Notes under the pieces: model-generated
What the model was told of the DNA's origin: nothing
Databases searched by the model: none
What the model saw: the letters and a program-made list of their open reading frames with translations, nothing else
Assembly: GCF_024810105.1 (NCBI RefSeq)
Contig: NZ_JANUDX010000009.1
Span: 124,001 to 188,000 of the forward strand
Length of the DNA stretch: 64,000 nt
Origin: Stenotrophomonas sp. BIGb0135
GTDB taxonomy: Bacteria > Pseudomonadota > Gammaproteobacteria > Xanthomonadales > Xanthomonadaceae
Direction: 5' to 3'
Position numbers and translations under genes: made by a program
In this document: piece after piece, positions 55,105-62,384 of the stretch
Numbering within the stretch: position 1 is the stretch's first letter
Layout: each line of letters starts with the position of its first letter

Positions 55105-56982
55105 TCACAACACCGCGTTGTGGAAGTCGAAGTTCAGTTCACTGCCCGCGGACTGCACCATGTTGCCCTGGATGAAGTCGACGCCGCCCATCCACATGGC
55201 CGCGGCGGCCTGCGGATCTTCGATCTGCTGGCCGATGATGAGCAACCCGGCGCGGTGCGCGTGCTCGATCGCCGCGCGCAGTTCGTCGCGGGTGCGCTGG
55301 TTTGCATGGCTGCTGGAGAAGCGCGCGGCCATGCGCACATGGCTGAGCGGCAACTGGGTGAGCAGCGCATTGGCTTCGCTGCCGGGCTCGAACTGGCTCA
55401 GGCAGAAGCGCACGCCGGCCGCGCTCATGCGCGTGCAGAACTGTTGCAGGGTGACGGTGTGGATGAGTGCGTCGGGCAGGCGCACATCGATCACCAGCGC
55501 GCTGCCGGCGATCTGGCGACGCGCCAGTGATTCCAGCAGCCAGTCGGCGAAGGCGTCGCGGGCCAGCGTGCGCAGCGACTGCGACACGAACAGGCTCAGC
55601 GGCTGGGTGGCATGGCGGTACAGGTCCAGCAGGCCCAGGGCATGGTCCATCACCTGCTGGTCGAGGTCGGCGATGCGCCCGGCCGCTTCGGCGGCGGGAA
55701 TCACCTGGCCGGCGGCGAGCACGCTGCCATCGGCCTGGCGCAGCCGCAGCAGCACCTGGTACTGCGCGCTGTCGCCGCCGGCAACGGCGACGATGGGCTG
55801 GTAGGCCAGTTCCAGCTGGCCGTCGAGCAGGGCCAGGTGTTCCTGCGCGGCGATGTCTTCGCGGCGCACGTGCGCGGCCACGCCGGCGCTGAGCAGGCGG
55901 GCCTGCAGGGTGGTGCGTTCGACCGCTTCCAGCGCCGCGCCGGCATCGCTGAAGCCCAGCGACAGCTGGGCATGGCCGACCACGCCGCGCAGGTGCACCG
56001 ATTCGTCGTCGCGGATCACGAAGGCGCGCGCGGACAACTGCTCGCGCAGGTTCTGCGCGAGCACGTCCAGGCTCTCTTCGTCGATGCCGCGGGCCAGGAC
56101 CAGGAAGCTGTTGTCGTTGAGGCGGGCCAGCAGGTGCGGCTGGGCGCTGTCGGCGAGGCGTTGCGCGGCCTGCACCATCAGGCGCTCGAAGGCGGCATAG
56201 CCGTAGCGCTCACGCAGGCCCAGGGCGCTGGCAACTTCGATGAAGAACAGCCCGCCCTGGTCGCGATGGGCGAGCGAGGCGGCGAGCTGCTGCATGACAT
56301 GGTGGCGGGTGGGCAGGCCGGTCTCGGGATTGTTCATCGCCGGGGCACCCTGCGCGCCCGGTTGCGAGGCGGCCTGGGCGCGGGCGCGGCGGATCCGGTT
56401 GGAGACTGCGGCGATCAGGTGGCGCGGGCGGATCGGCTTGCTGAGGAAATCGTCGGCACCGCTGTCGAGGACTTCAAACTGGCGTTCCGGGTCCGGGTCG
56501 CCGCTGAGGAAGACGATCGGCAGCAGCTGCTGGCCGGGCTGCTGGCGGATCAGCGCGGTCAGGCGCATGCCATCCAGGCCGGGCAGGTGCAGGTCCATCA
56601 GGATCAGGTCGGGGCGGTTGTCGGCGATCGCCTGCTGCACGCCTTCGGCGTCGCTGTGCACGATCGCTTCCATGCCGGCGCCATGTAGCACGCTCTGCGC
56701 GAACAGGGCCTGCGAGCGGTCGTCCTCGACGATCAGCACCCGGTAGGGCGCGTCCAGCGCCAGCGGCGGTGCGGCCTCGTCGTGTTGGCCCGGTTCCAGC
56801 GGCGGCGGCACCGGCATCGGCGGCGGGGCCGGTGCGGCGGCCAGGGCAGCAGTCAGCGGCACCACGTTGCTGGGGGCCACGGCAGGCGCGGTCGCGCCGA
56901 CCCAACGCTGCCAGTGATCGGCCGGCGGCGTTTCAGCGCGGATGACGCGGGTGGATGCAACAACGTTTTCGGTGACGGCCAT
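55105..56982 (-). CDS. Response regulator with degenerate GGDEF and EAL domains (FimX-like)
   Basis: 625 residues from ATG 56982. The first ~75 residues are a Pro/Ala-rich leader, then a receiver domain (RVLIVEDDRSQALFAQ; phospho-Asp in LILMDLHLPGLDGM; FLSKPIRP), a GGDEF-like domain whose signature is lost (ARLNDNSFLVLARG where GGDEF should be), and an EAL-like domain that reads YQVLLRL in place of the EALLR motif, so the catalytic Glu is Gln. It ends VDFIQGNMVQSAG. Both enzymes are probably dead and the EAL domain may still bind cyclic-di-GMP, as in FimX, which controls type IV pili. Phosphorylation by the adjacent hybrid kinase is likely. Confidence 0.88.
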   Translation of the reverse strand: MAVTENVVASTRVIRAETPPADHWQRWVGATAPAVAPSNVVPLTAALAAAPAPPPMPVPPPLEPGQHDEAAPPLALDAPYRVLIVEDDRSQALFAQSVLHGAGMEAIVHSDAEGVQQAIADNRPDLILMDLHLPGLDGMRLTALIRQQPGQQLLPIVFLSGDPDPERQFEVLDSGADDFLSKPIRPRHLIAAVSNRIRRARAQAASQPGAQGAPAMNNPETGLPTRHHVMQQLAASLAHRDQGGLFFIEVASALGLRERYGYAAFERLMVQAAQRLADSAQPHLLARLNDNSFLVLARGIDEESLDVLAQNLREQLSARAFVIRDDESVHLRGVVGHAQLSLGFSDAGAALEAVERTTLQARLLSAGVAAHVRREDIAAQEHLALLDGQLELAYQPIVAVAGGDSAQYQVLLRLRQADGSVLAAGQVIPAAEAAGRIADLDQQVMDHALGLLDLYRHATQPLSLFVSQSLRTLARDAFADWLLESLARRQIAGSALVIDVRLPDALIHTVTLQQFCTRMSAAGVRFCLSQFEPGSEANALLTQLPLSHVRMAARFSSSHANQRTRDELRAAIEHAHRAGLLIIGQQIEDPQAAAAMWMGGVDFIQGNMVQSAGSELNFDFHNAVL

Positions 56983-57027
56983 CAGTACTCCCAGTCTGCG
57001 GCGCAATTATGCCGTGCATGTCGCTGC

Positions 57028-57657
57028 TTACGGTGGCAACACGTCGCGGTTCGACAGCGCGGCGGATCGTTCGGTGGCCTGGCCCAGCAGCCAGCGCATG
57101 CCCTTCCACAACGTGCGCCAGACCAGCCACACCACCAGCGCGCCGGCCAGGCTGCAGCCGACCACCACCACCAGCGCCAGCCACGGGTGCGCCAGTGCCA
57201 GCGCAAGGCCGCCGACCACCACGGTGTCCTCGGCCGCCGAGGCCATCCAGTTGCTGGCCGGTTCGGGCGAGGTGTTGAGCAGGGCGCGGGTGCCGGACTT
57301 CAATCCATGGCTGGCCAGCGCCACGCCGGCGCCGGCGACCAAGGCGGTGCCGCTGAGTTCGCCACTGGGCGACAGCGTGGCGGCGGCCAGGAACGCACCG
57401 GCCGGGACCCGCGCCAGGGTCTGCACCAGGTCCCAGGCCGAGTCGACCCCGGGGATCTTGTCGGCAAAGAACTCGGCGATCGCCAGCGCCGCGGAGGTGC
57501 CCAGCACCCACCACGACTCGGTGGCCTGCAGCGCCGGCGGCAGGTCGACCCAGCCAAGCAGCCCGGCCAGACCCACGCCGAACACGGTCAGGTACACGCG
57601 GATCCCGGCCAGCCAGGCCAGCAGGATGCCGATGACGAACAGATGGGCTTCGGTCAT
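57028..57657 (-). CDS. DUF4126-family membrane protein
   Basis: 209 residues, five or more hydrophobic helices. FVIGILLAWLAGIRVYLTVFGVGLAGLLGW at the N-terminus and ADKIPGVDSAWDLVQTLARVPAGAFLAAA are typical of DUF4126. Function unknown. The ATG at 57657 gives the normal N-terminus; the longer frame is antisense to the promoter area of the divergent gene. Confidence 0.85.
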   Translation of the reverse strand: MTEAHLFVIGILLAWLAGIRVYLTVFGVGLAGLLGWVDLPPALQATESWWVLGTSAALAIAEFFADKIPGVDSAWDLVQTLARVPAGAFLAAATLSPSGELSGTALVAGAGVALASHGLKSGTRALLNTSPEPASNWMASAAEDTVVVGGLALALAHPWLALVVVVGCSLAGALVVWLVWRTLWKGMRWLLGQATERSAALSNRDVLPP

Positions 57658-57838
57658 GGGACGGGCTCCGCCTGCAAAGTGTGCACAGGCCCACACTATC
57701 GGGGATGACGTCAATGAACGCCACCGCCGGCCACCCTGCCCGGCGCGTGAAATCCCTCCCCCCTGATTTACACTAGCCAGTCGCTCGTTCCGACAGGGGC
57801 CGTGCCGGTAGCGCCCTGCGCTGCCGCGGACAACCGCC

Positions 57839-58591
57839 ATGAACCACCCGTCACCCTCACGTATCCAGATCCGCCGCCCCGGCACGCCGCCCGTGCAGGA
57901 TCGCCGCCGTCTGGCCCTCCTGGCCGGGGCGTGGCTGCTCACGCTCATCGTGGCGGTGCTGGTCGGTCGCTGGACCGCCGGCCCGGGCGGTGACGTGGGC
58001 CAGCAGCTGGCGGCGGCCCAGGCCCGCGCCGAGACCCTGAACAAGCAGGTGGTCGAACTGCAGCAGCGCCAGGCCACGCTGCAGGCCTCCGACCGGATCA
58101 GCCGCGCGGCCAACAATGAAGTGCAGACCTCGCTGGGCGAGCGCGACGAGGAAATCGCCGGGCTGCGTGCCGACGTGGCCTTCTACGAGCGGCTGGTCGG
58201 GGCGACCAGCCAGCGCAAGGGCCTGAACACCCATTCGGTGGAGTTTTCGCCGGAGACCGGGGGCACCTGGCAGTACGCCGTGGTGCTCACCCAGAACCTC
58301 AACCGGGGCGCCATCAGCCAGGGGCAGATGCGTTTCACCGTCGAAGGCGTCAAGGACGGCAAGCTGACCTCGGTCAGCTGGGACGAGCTGCACCAGCGCA
58401 CCAAGGTGCCGGGCCAGGAGTATTCCTTCCGGTACTTCCAGCAGCTCACCGGCAGCATCATCCTGCCGAAAGACTTCACCCCGCAACGTGTGCGGGTCAC
58501 GCTGGGATCGGGCGCGGGGGGCGCCACCCAGGTTTTTGATTGGAAGCAGGCCGGCGCACCGGCTGCACCATCGGCAAAAGAAGGGGAGTAA
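57839..58591 (+). CDS. Single-pass membrane protein with coiled coil (DUF6776-like)
   Basis: 250 residues. A short basic N-terminus (SRIQIRRPGTPPVQDRRR), one membrane helix (LALLAGAWLLTLIVAVLVGRW), a coiled coil (QQLAAAQARAETLNKQVVELQQRQATLQ, then EVQTSLGERDEEIAGLRAD) and a C-terminal beta-rich domain (WQYAVVLTQNLNRGAISQGQMRFTVEGV). The layout is that of small envelope proteins conserved in this group, DUF6776 by my recollection. Followed at 4 bases by the bactofilin gene, so it may help anchor or position that cytoskeletal filament. Confidence 0.75.
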   Translation: MNHPSPSRIQIRRPGTPPVQDRRRLALLAGAWLLTLIVAVLVGRWTAGPGGDVGQQLAAAQARAETLNKQVVELQQRQATLQASDRISRAANNEVQTSLGERDEEIAGLRADVAFYERLVGATSQRKGLNTHSVEFSPETGGTWQYAVVLTQNLNRGAISQGQMRFTVEGVKDGKLTSVSWDELHQRTKVPGQEYSFRYFQQLTGSIILPKDFTPQRVRVTLGSGAGGATQVFDWKQAGAPAAPSAKEGE

Positions 58592-58595
58592 GCCC

Positions 58596-59054
58596 ATGTT
58601 TGGCAGCAATAAATCCAACCGCGACGGTCATCTGGTCGTGGACGCGTTGATCGGCGCACAGGTGGTGATCCGGGGTGACGTGGAGTTCAGTGGGGGCCTG
58701 TATGTGGAAGGCACCATCCTGGGCAAGGTGATCGCAGCCGAGGGGGCGTCCAACGCCACCCTGACCCTGGCCGAACAGGGCAGCATCGAGGGCGAGATCC
58801 GCGCCCAGGTGGTGGTCATCAGTGGCCGCCTCGACGGCGACGTGCATGCCAGCGAAAAGGTCGAACTGACCCCGACTGCCCGGGTCACCGGCAACATCCA
58901 CTACCAGGTGGTGGAGATGAACGCCGGGGCCCAGCTCACCGGCCGCCTGATTCATGGCGCCGCGCAGATGGCGCTGCCGCCGCCGGCCGACGAGAACGGC
59001 GACAAAGGCAAGGACGGCAGCGCCCGCAAGAAGCTCGCCAACGCGATGGCCTGA
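58596..59054 (+). CDS. Bactofilin (polymer-forming cytoskeletal protein)
   Basis: 152 residues with the single bactofilin/DUF583 domain (residues ~15-120), a right-handed beta-helix: [62 protein letters not shown] and [24 protein letters not shown]. Both ends are short and unstructured, with a Lys-rich tail. Bactofilins form non-polar filaments at the membrane that organise cell shape or wall enzymes. ATG 58596 has GGGGAGTAAGCCC in front. Confidence 0.93.
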   Translation: MFGSNKSNRDGHLVVDALIGAQVVIRGDVEFSGGLYVEGTILGKVIAAEGASNATLTLAEQGSIEGEIRAQVVVISGRLDGDVHASEKVELTPTARVTGNIHYQVVEMNAGAQLTGRLIHGAAQMALPPPADENGDKGKDGSARKKLANAMA

Positions 59055-59070
59055 ACGGCCGATCGCTTGA

Positions 59071-59113
59071 AAGCGTGCTCATGCGCCCCCATGCTGGGGG
59101 CATGAGCACGCTT
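59071..59113 (+). promoter_or_regulatory. erpA: Perfect hairpin enclosing the erpA start codon
   Basis: AAGCGTGCTCATG (59071-59083) pairs without mismatch with CATGAGCACGCTT (59101-59113). Inside, CCCCC (59086-59090) pairs with GGGGG (59096-59100). The 3' arm holds both the G-rich Shine-Dalgarno-like stretch and the ATG of erpA (59102). So the mRNA would hide its own start. It could also serve as a terminator for the bactofilin gene. Confidence 0.65.
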
Positions 59114-59491
59114 GTTTCCCTGCCCGGCGCCCCCGCGCCCGCGCCGAACTACCAGTCGCTGGACCGTCCCCTGAACTTCACCGAGGCCGCTGCGGCCAAA
59201 GTGAAGGAACTGATCCAGGACGAGGCCAGTACCTCGCTCGCCCTGCGCGTGTACATCCAGGGCGGTGGGTGCTCGGGCTTCCAGTACGGTTTCGAGTTCG
59301 ACGAGAACCGCGCCGAGGACGACCTGGCCGTGGACACCAATGGTGTCACCCTGCTGGTCGATCCGCTGAGCCTGCAGTACCTGATGGGCGCCGAAGTGGA
59401 CTACACCGAAAGCCTGACCGGCGCGCAGTTCGTGATCCGCAACCCGAACGCCAAGACCACCTGCGGCTGCGGCAGCAGTTTCAGCATGTGA
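59102..59491 (+). CDS. erpA: Iron-sulfur cluster insertion protein ErpA
   Basis: 129 residues, A-type carrier that delivers Fe-S clusters to apo-proteins. The three cluster Cys are present: [11 protein letters not shown] and the C-terminal [11 protein letters not shown]. The N-terminus has a ~15-residue Pro/Ala leader before [18 protein letters not shown]. The start codon lies inside a strong hairpin. Confidence 0.95.
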   Translation: MSTLVSLPGAPAPAPNYQSLDRPLNFTEAAAAKVKELIQDEASTSLALRVYIQGGGCSGFQYGFEFDENRAEDDLAVDTNGVTLLVDPLSLQYLMGAEVDYTESLTGAQFVIRNPNAKTTCGCGSSFSM

Positions 59492-59563
59492 TGGTGCGCG
59501 CCGGCGACCCGATCGGGTCCGTCGGCGCTTGCCACTGTCGTCGAATATGGGCAGGCTTTGTGC

Positions 59564-60469
59564 ATGTCCAGATTTTCTTCGCCGCTGTCCGGTTTCGCCT
59601 TCACCACCGACCCCCTCGAACGTGCCGATACGCTGCGTGATGACGCCGACGCGTTGGCACGCCTGTGGCCGACTGCCCACGTCCTGGTCATGGACCCGGA
59701 TGGCCGCGCGCTGGCCGGCGACGACGGCCAGCCCCTCGCGCTGCGTGGCGCGCAGCTCGGCGGCGGCCCGGGCACCGCGATTTTCCTCGGCCTGCGGGGT
59801 GAGCGCGGCTGGTTCTCGGTGGAATCTGCCGCGGTCGATGTGACCGCACCGCAACGCGTGGACCTGCGCGAGTCGGCCACCACCTGGTCGGCCGCCGACG
59901 CCAGCGCGTTCTGCTATGCGCGCGGCATGTCGTACTGGCACTCGCGCACGCGCTTCTGCGGGGTCTGCGGGGGTGGGATCACCTTCTCGCGCGGCGGCTT
60001 CGTCGGGCGCTGCGGGCAATGCGGCACCGAGCACTACCCGCGGGTGGACCCGGCGGTGATCGTGGCCGTGGAAAACAACGGGCGATTGTTGTTGGGGCGC
60101 CAGGCCAACTGGGCGCCGCGCCGCTATTCGGTACTGGCCGGGTTCGTCGAGCCGGGCGAGTCGCTGGAGCAGACGGTCGCGCGCGAGGTCTTCGAGGAAA
60201 GCCGGGTGCGGGTGCGCGAGTGCCGTTACCTGGGCACCCAGCCGTGGCCGTTCCCGGGCGCGCTGATGCTGGGCTTTGCCGCCACGGCCGAAGACGACGT
60301 GCCCACCGTGAACGGTGAGCTGGAAGATGCGCGCTGGTTCACCGTGGACGAGGTGGGTGCGGCGCTGGCGCGGGATGTGGACGATGACGGGCTGGGCATT
60401 CGCCTGTCACCGCCGATCTCGATCTCGCGCAGCCTGATCGAGCACTGGTACCGCCAGCAGGTGGGGTGA
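59564..60469 (+). CDS. nudC: NAD+ diphosphatase / NADH pyrophosphatase
   Basis: 301 residues. N-terminal NUDIX-like domain, a zinc ribbon (RFCGVCGGG and GRCGQCGTEHYPRVDP, four Cys), and a Nudix domain with the box GFVEPGESLEQTVAREVFEESRV. The SQPWPFP array characteristic of NADH pyrophosphatases appears as TQPWPFPGALMLGF. It hydrolyses NAD(H) and, in other bacteria, removes NAD caps from RNA. ATG 59564 is preferred over TTG 59558. Confidence 0.95.
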   Translation: MSRFSSPLSGFAFTTDPLERADTLRDDADALARLWPTAHVLVMDPDGRALAGDDGQPLALRGAQLGGGPGTAIFLGLRGERGWFSVESAAVDVTAPQRVDLRESATTWSAADASAFCYARGMSYWHSRTRFCGVCGGGITFSRGGFVGRCGQCGTEHYPRVDPAVIVAVENNGRLLLGRQANWAPRRYSVLAGFVEPGESLEQTVAREVFEESRVRVRECRYLGTQPWPFPGALMLGFAATAEDDVPTVNGELEDARWFTVDEVGAALARDVDDDGLGIRLSPPISISRSLIEHWYRQQVG

Positions 60470-60582
60470 CCGGGAGCGCCGTTGCCGCTGGCTGAACACG
60501 CGGCAGCGTAGAGTGGCACTGGCCCGGGGAATTGCCGGGTCGCAGGGCATAGTAGCGGCCAGAAACCGCGCCGGAGGCTTAC

Positions 60583-61476
60583 ATGTTCACCACCCTCGTC
60601 GCCGTGCTGGTCGCCCTGGCCCTTGGCCACGTCGCCCCTGCCGCGGCGGTGGCGCTGCGCCGGTTCGGGCTGTACCGGCGCTGGTTGCAATGGCTGGATG
60701 CGCATGCCGCCGAGGGCGGCTTCTGGCGCTCGCGCCAGGGGTGGGTGCTGGCGCTGCTGCCCTGGCTGCTGGTCCTGCTGCTGCTGCAGTGGGCGCTGCA
60801 CGGGCGCCTGTTCGGGCTGCCCTCGCTGCTGCTGGGCGTGGCGACGCTGGTGGTCTGCTGGGGCCCGCGTGACCTGGACCGCGATGTCGAGGCGGTGATC
60901 GATGCCGACGACGCGCCGACCCGGCACCTGGCAATCGCCCAGTTGCAGGCCGCCGGCGGCAGCCTGCACGAAGACGTGTCCTCGCTGGTCGAAGCGACCG
61001 TGCTGAACGCGCTGCGGCGCTGGTTCGCGGTGTTGTTCTGGTTCCTGCTGCTGGGCCCGGTCGGTGCGCTGGCGTATCGCCTGCTGGCGTTGTTGGCGGT
61101 CGGGCCGATGCGTGCGCTGGCCCCGGTGGACTGCGCGATCGGGGCGCGGCGGGTGTTGAGCTGGCTGGAGTGGCCGGTGGCGCAGCTGATGTCGCTGTCG
61201 ATGGCGCTGGTGGGCAATTTCGATACCGCGTACAAGGCCTGGCGGCAGGCCCACGGCAACCAGTGGGCGGCCTCGGCGGTGTTCCTGGGCGCGGTGGCGC
61301 GCGCCAGCGTCAGCGCGGAGCTGCGCGAGGACGCGCACGATTACAGCGATGCGGGCATGGTGCCGGTGTGGCGACGCCTGCCGGAACTGCGCGATGCGAT
61401 GAGCCTGGTATGGCGGATGCTGCTGCTGTGGATGGCAGCGCTGGCGCTGCTGGTGATCGCCGGCTGGGTGACCTGA
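60583..61476 (+). CDS. ampE: AmpE-like inner-membrane protein
   Basis: 297 residues, about four to five membrane helices. The family-defining segment RRWFAVLFWFLLLGPVGALAYRLLALL follows LVEATVLNAL; later come GNFDTAYKAWR and GAVARASVSAEL. AmpE is encoded with the N-acetyl-anhydromuramyl amidase AmpD in enterics and is thought to act with it in beta-lactamase signalling or cell-wall recycling. Here ampD is not adjacent; nudC lies upstream. Confidence 0.88.
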   Translation: MFTTLVAVLVALALGHVAPAAAVALRRFGLYRRWLQWLDAHAAEGGFWRSRQGWVLALLPWLLVLLLLQWALHGRLFGLPSLLLGVATLVVCWGPRDLDRDVEAVIDADDAPTRHLAIAQLQAAGGSLHEDVSSLVEATVLNALRRWFAVLFWFLLLGPVGALAYRLLALLAVGPMRALAPVDCAIGARRVLSWLEWPVAQLMSLSMALVGNFDTAYKAWRQAHGNQWAASAVFLGAVARASVSAELREDAHDYSDAGMVPVWRRLPELRDAMSLVWRMLLLWMAALALLVIAGWVT

Positions 61477-61485
61477 GCGGGGCGA

Positions 61486-61908
61486 TCAGCCCGGCGCGAG
61501 CCAGGTGAACGGTACCCACGGCAGGTTGCGCGCGATCCAGTACACCGGCAGCAGGGTCAGCCAGAACGCCGGGGTGGTCAGCAGGGTGATCAACGGTTGC
61601 ATCCAGCGCGGGCGCCAGCCCAGCGTCCAGCCCAGCACGAGCGGGGCAATGGCCAGCATCAGCATGGCCAGCGGGTTCATCGAGATGGCGGTCAGCACAT
61701 CGCCATGGGCCAACGCGTGCAGCGCACGGGTCAGCCCACAGCCAATGCAGTAGAAACCGGTGACGGCGTGGAAGCTGCACGGCGGGAACGGGCTGTTGGC
61801 GCTGTTGGGGTCGAAATGACGCAACGCCCAGAACCCCGCGCCGACGACCAGCGCCGTCGGCGGAAGGGCCGCCATCAACAACCAGCGCTTGCCGTGCAGT
61901 GCCTGCAT
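61486..61908 (-). CDS. DUF2752 membrane protein
   Basis: 140 residues, three to four helices. The DUF2752 core reads CSFHAVTGFYCIGCGLTRALHALAHGDVLTAISMNPLAM: three Cys, GCGLTRA and the N-P motif are family hallmarks. Function unknown. It overlaps the CD225-like gene by one base (TGATG), so they are coupled. Confidence 0.9.
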   Translation of the reverse strand: MQALHGKRWLLMAALPPTALVVGAGFWALRHFDPNSANSPFPPCSFHAVTGFYCIGCGLTRALHALAHGDVLTAISMNPLAMLMLAIAPLVLGWTLGWRPRWMQPLITLLTTPAFWLTLLPVYWIARNLPWVPFTWLAPG

Positions 61909-62267
61909 CAGTTGCTGTTTTCGATCTGCTGCTGGAGCTGCTGGATCTGTTCCATGTAGCCCTCGGTGCCGACAGTGGCCAGCCAGATCAGCGAGAACAG
62001 GGTGGCGGCGATCAGGATGCCGGAGGTGACCCAGGCCCAGATCTTGGCGTTCTTGGAGGCATTGCGCGCGGCGACCAGGTCGCCCTGGTTGAGCAGCGTG
62101 TTGACCTTGGTACCAAACACGATGGCGACGATACCGGTGGCGATCGCCGGGAAGCTCAGGCACGACACGCAGCACATGAAGAATGCCAGGACGGTAACGA
62201 TGATCGACCAGATCAGGTAGTTCGGGACGGTACCGGAGGCGGGCGGCAGCGGGGCGGTGGCATTCAT
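61908..62267 (-). CDS. CD225/dispanin-like membrane protein
   Basis: 119 residues with two helices: YLIWSIIVTVLAFFMCCVSCLSFPAIATGIVAIVFGTKV, containing Cys residues before the first helix end, and a second helix near residue 77-98 (KIWAWVTSGILIAATLFSLIW). This matches the CD225/dispanin group of small bacterial membrane proteins, with a Gln-rich C-terminal tail. It is first in the pair with DUF2752; such pairing recurs in related bacteria, but a function is not established. Confidence 0.85.
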   Translation of the reverse strand: MNATAPLPPASGTVPNYLIWSIIVTVLAFFMCCVSCLSFPAIATGIVAIVFGTKVNTLLNQGDLVAARNASKNAKIWAWVTSGILIAATLFSLIWLATVGTEGYMEQIQQLQQQIENSN

Positions 62268-62384
62268 TGGCGAAGCTCCATTTTCTGGGGTGGGTGGTGT
62301 CGAACAGCGCGTTCGACCGTGCTGGGCGGTAATCTAACCGATGTGAATGCCGGTATGTATACGGTTACATGGGCACCGACGGCC

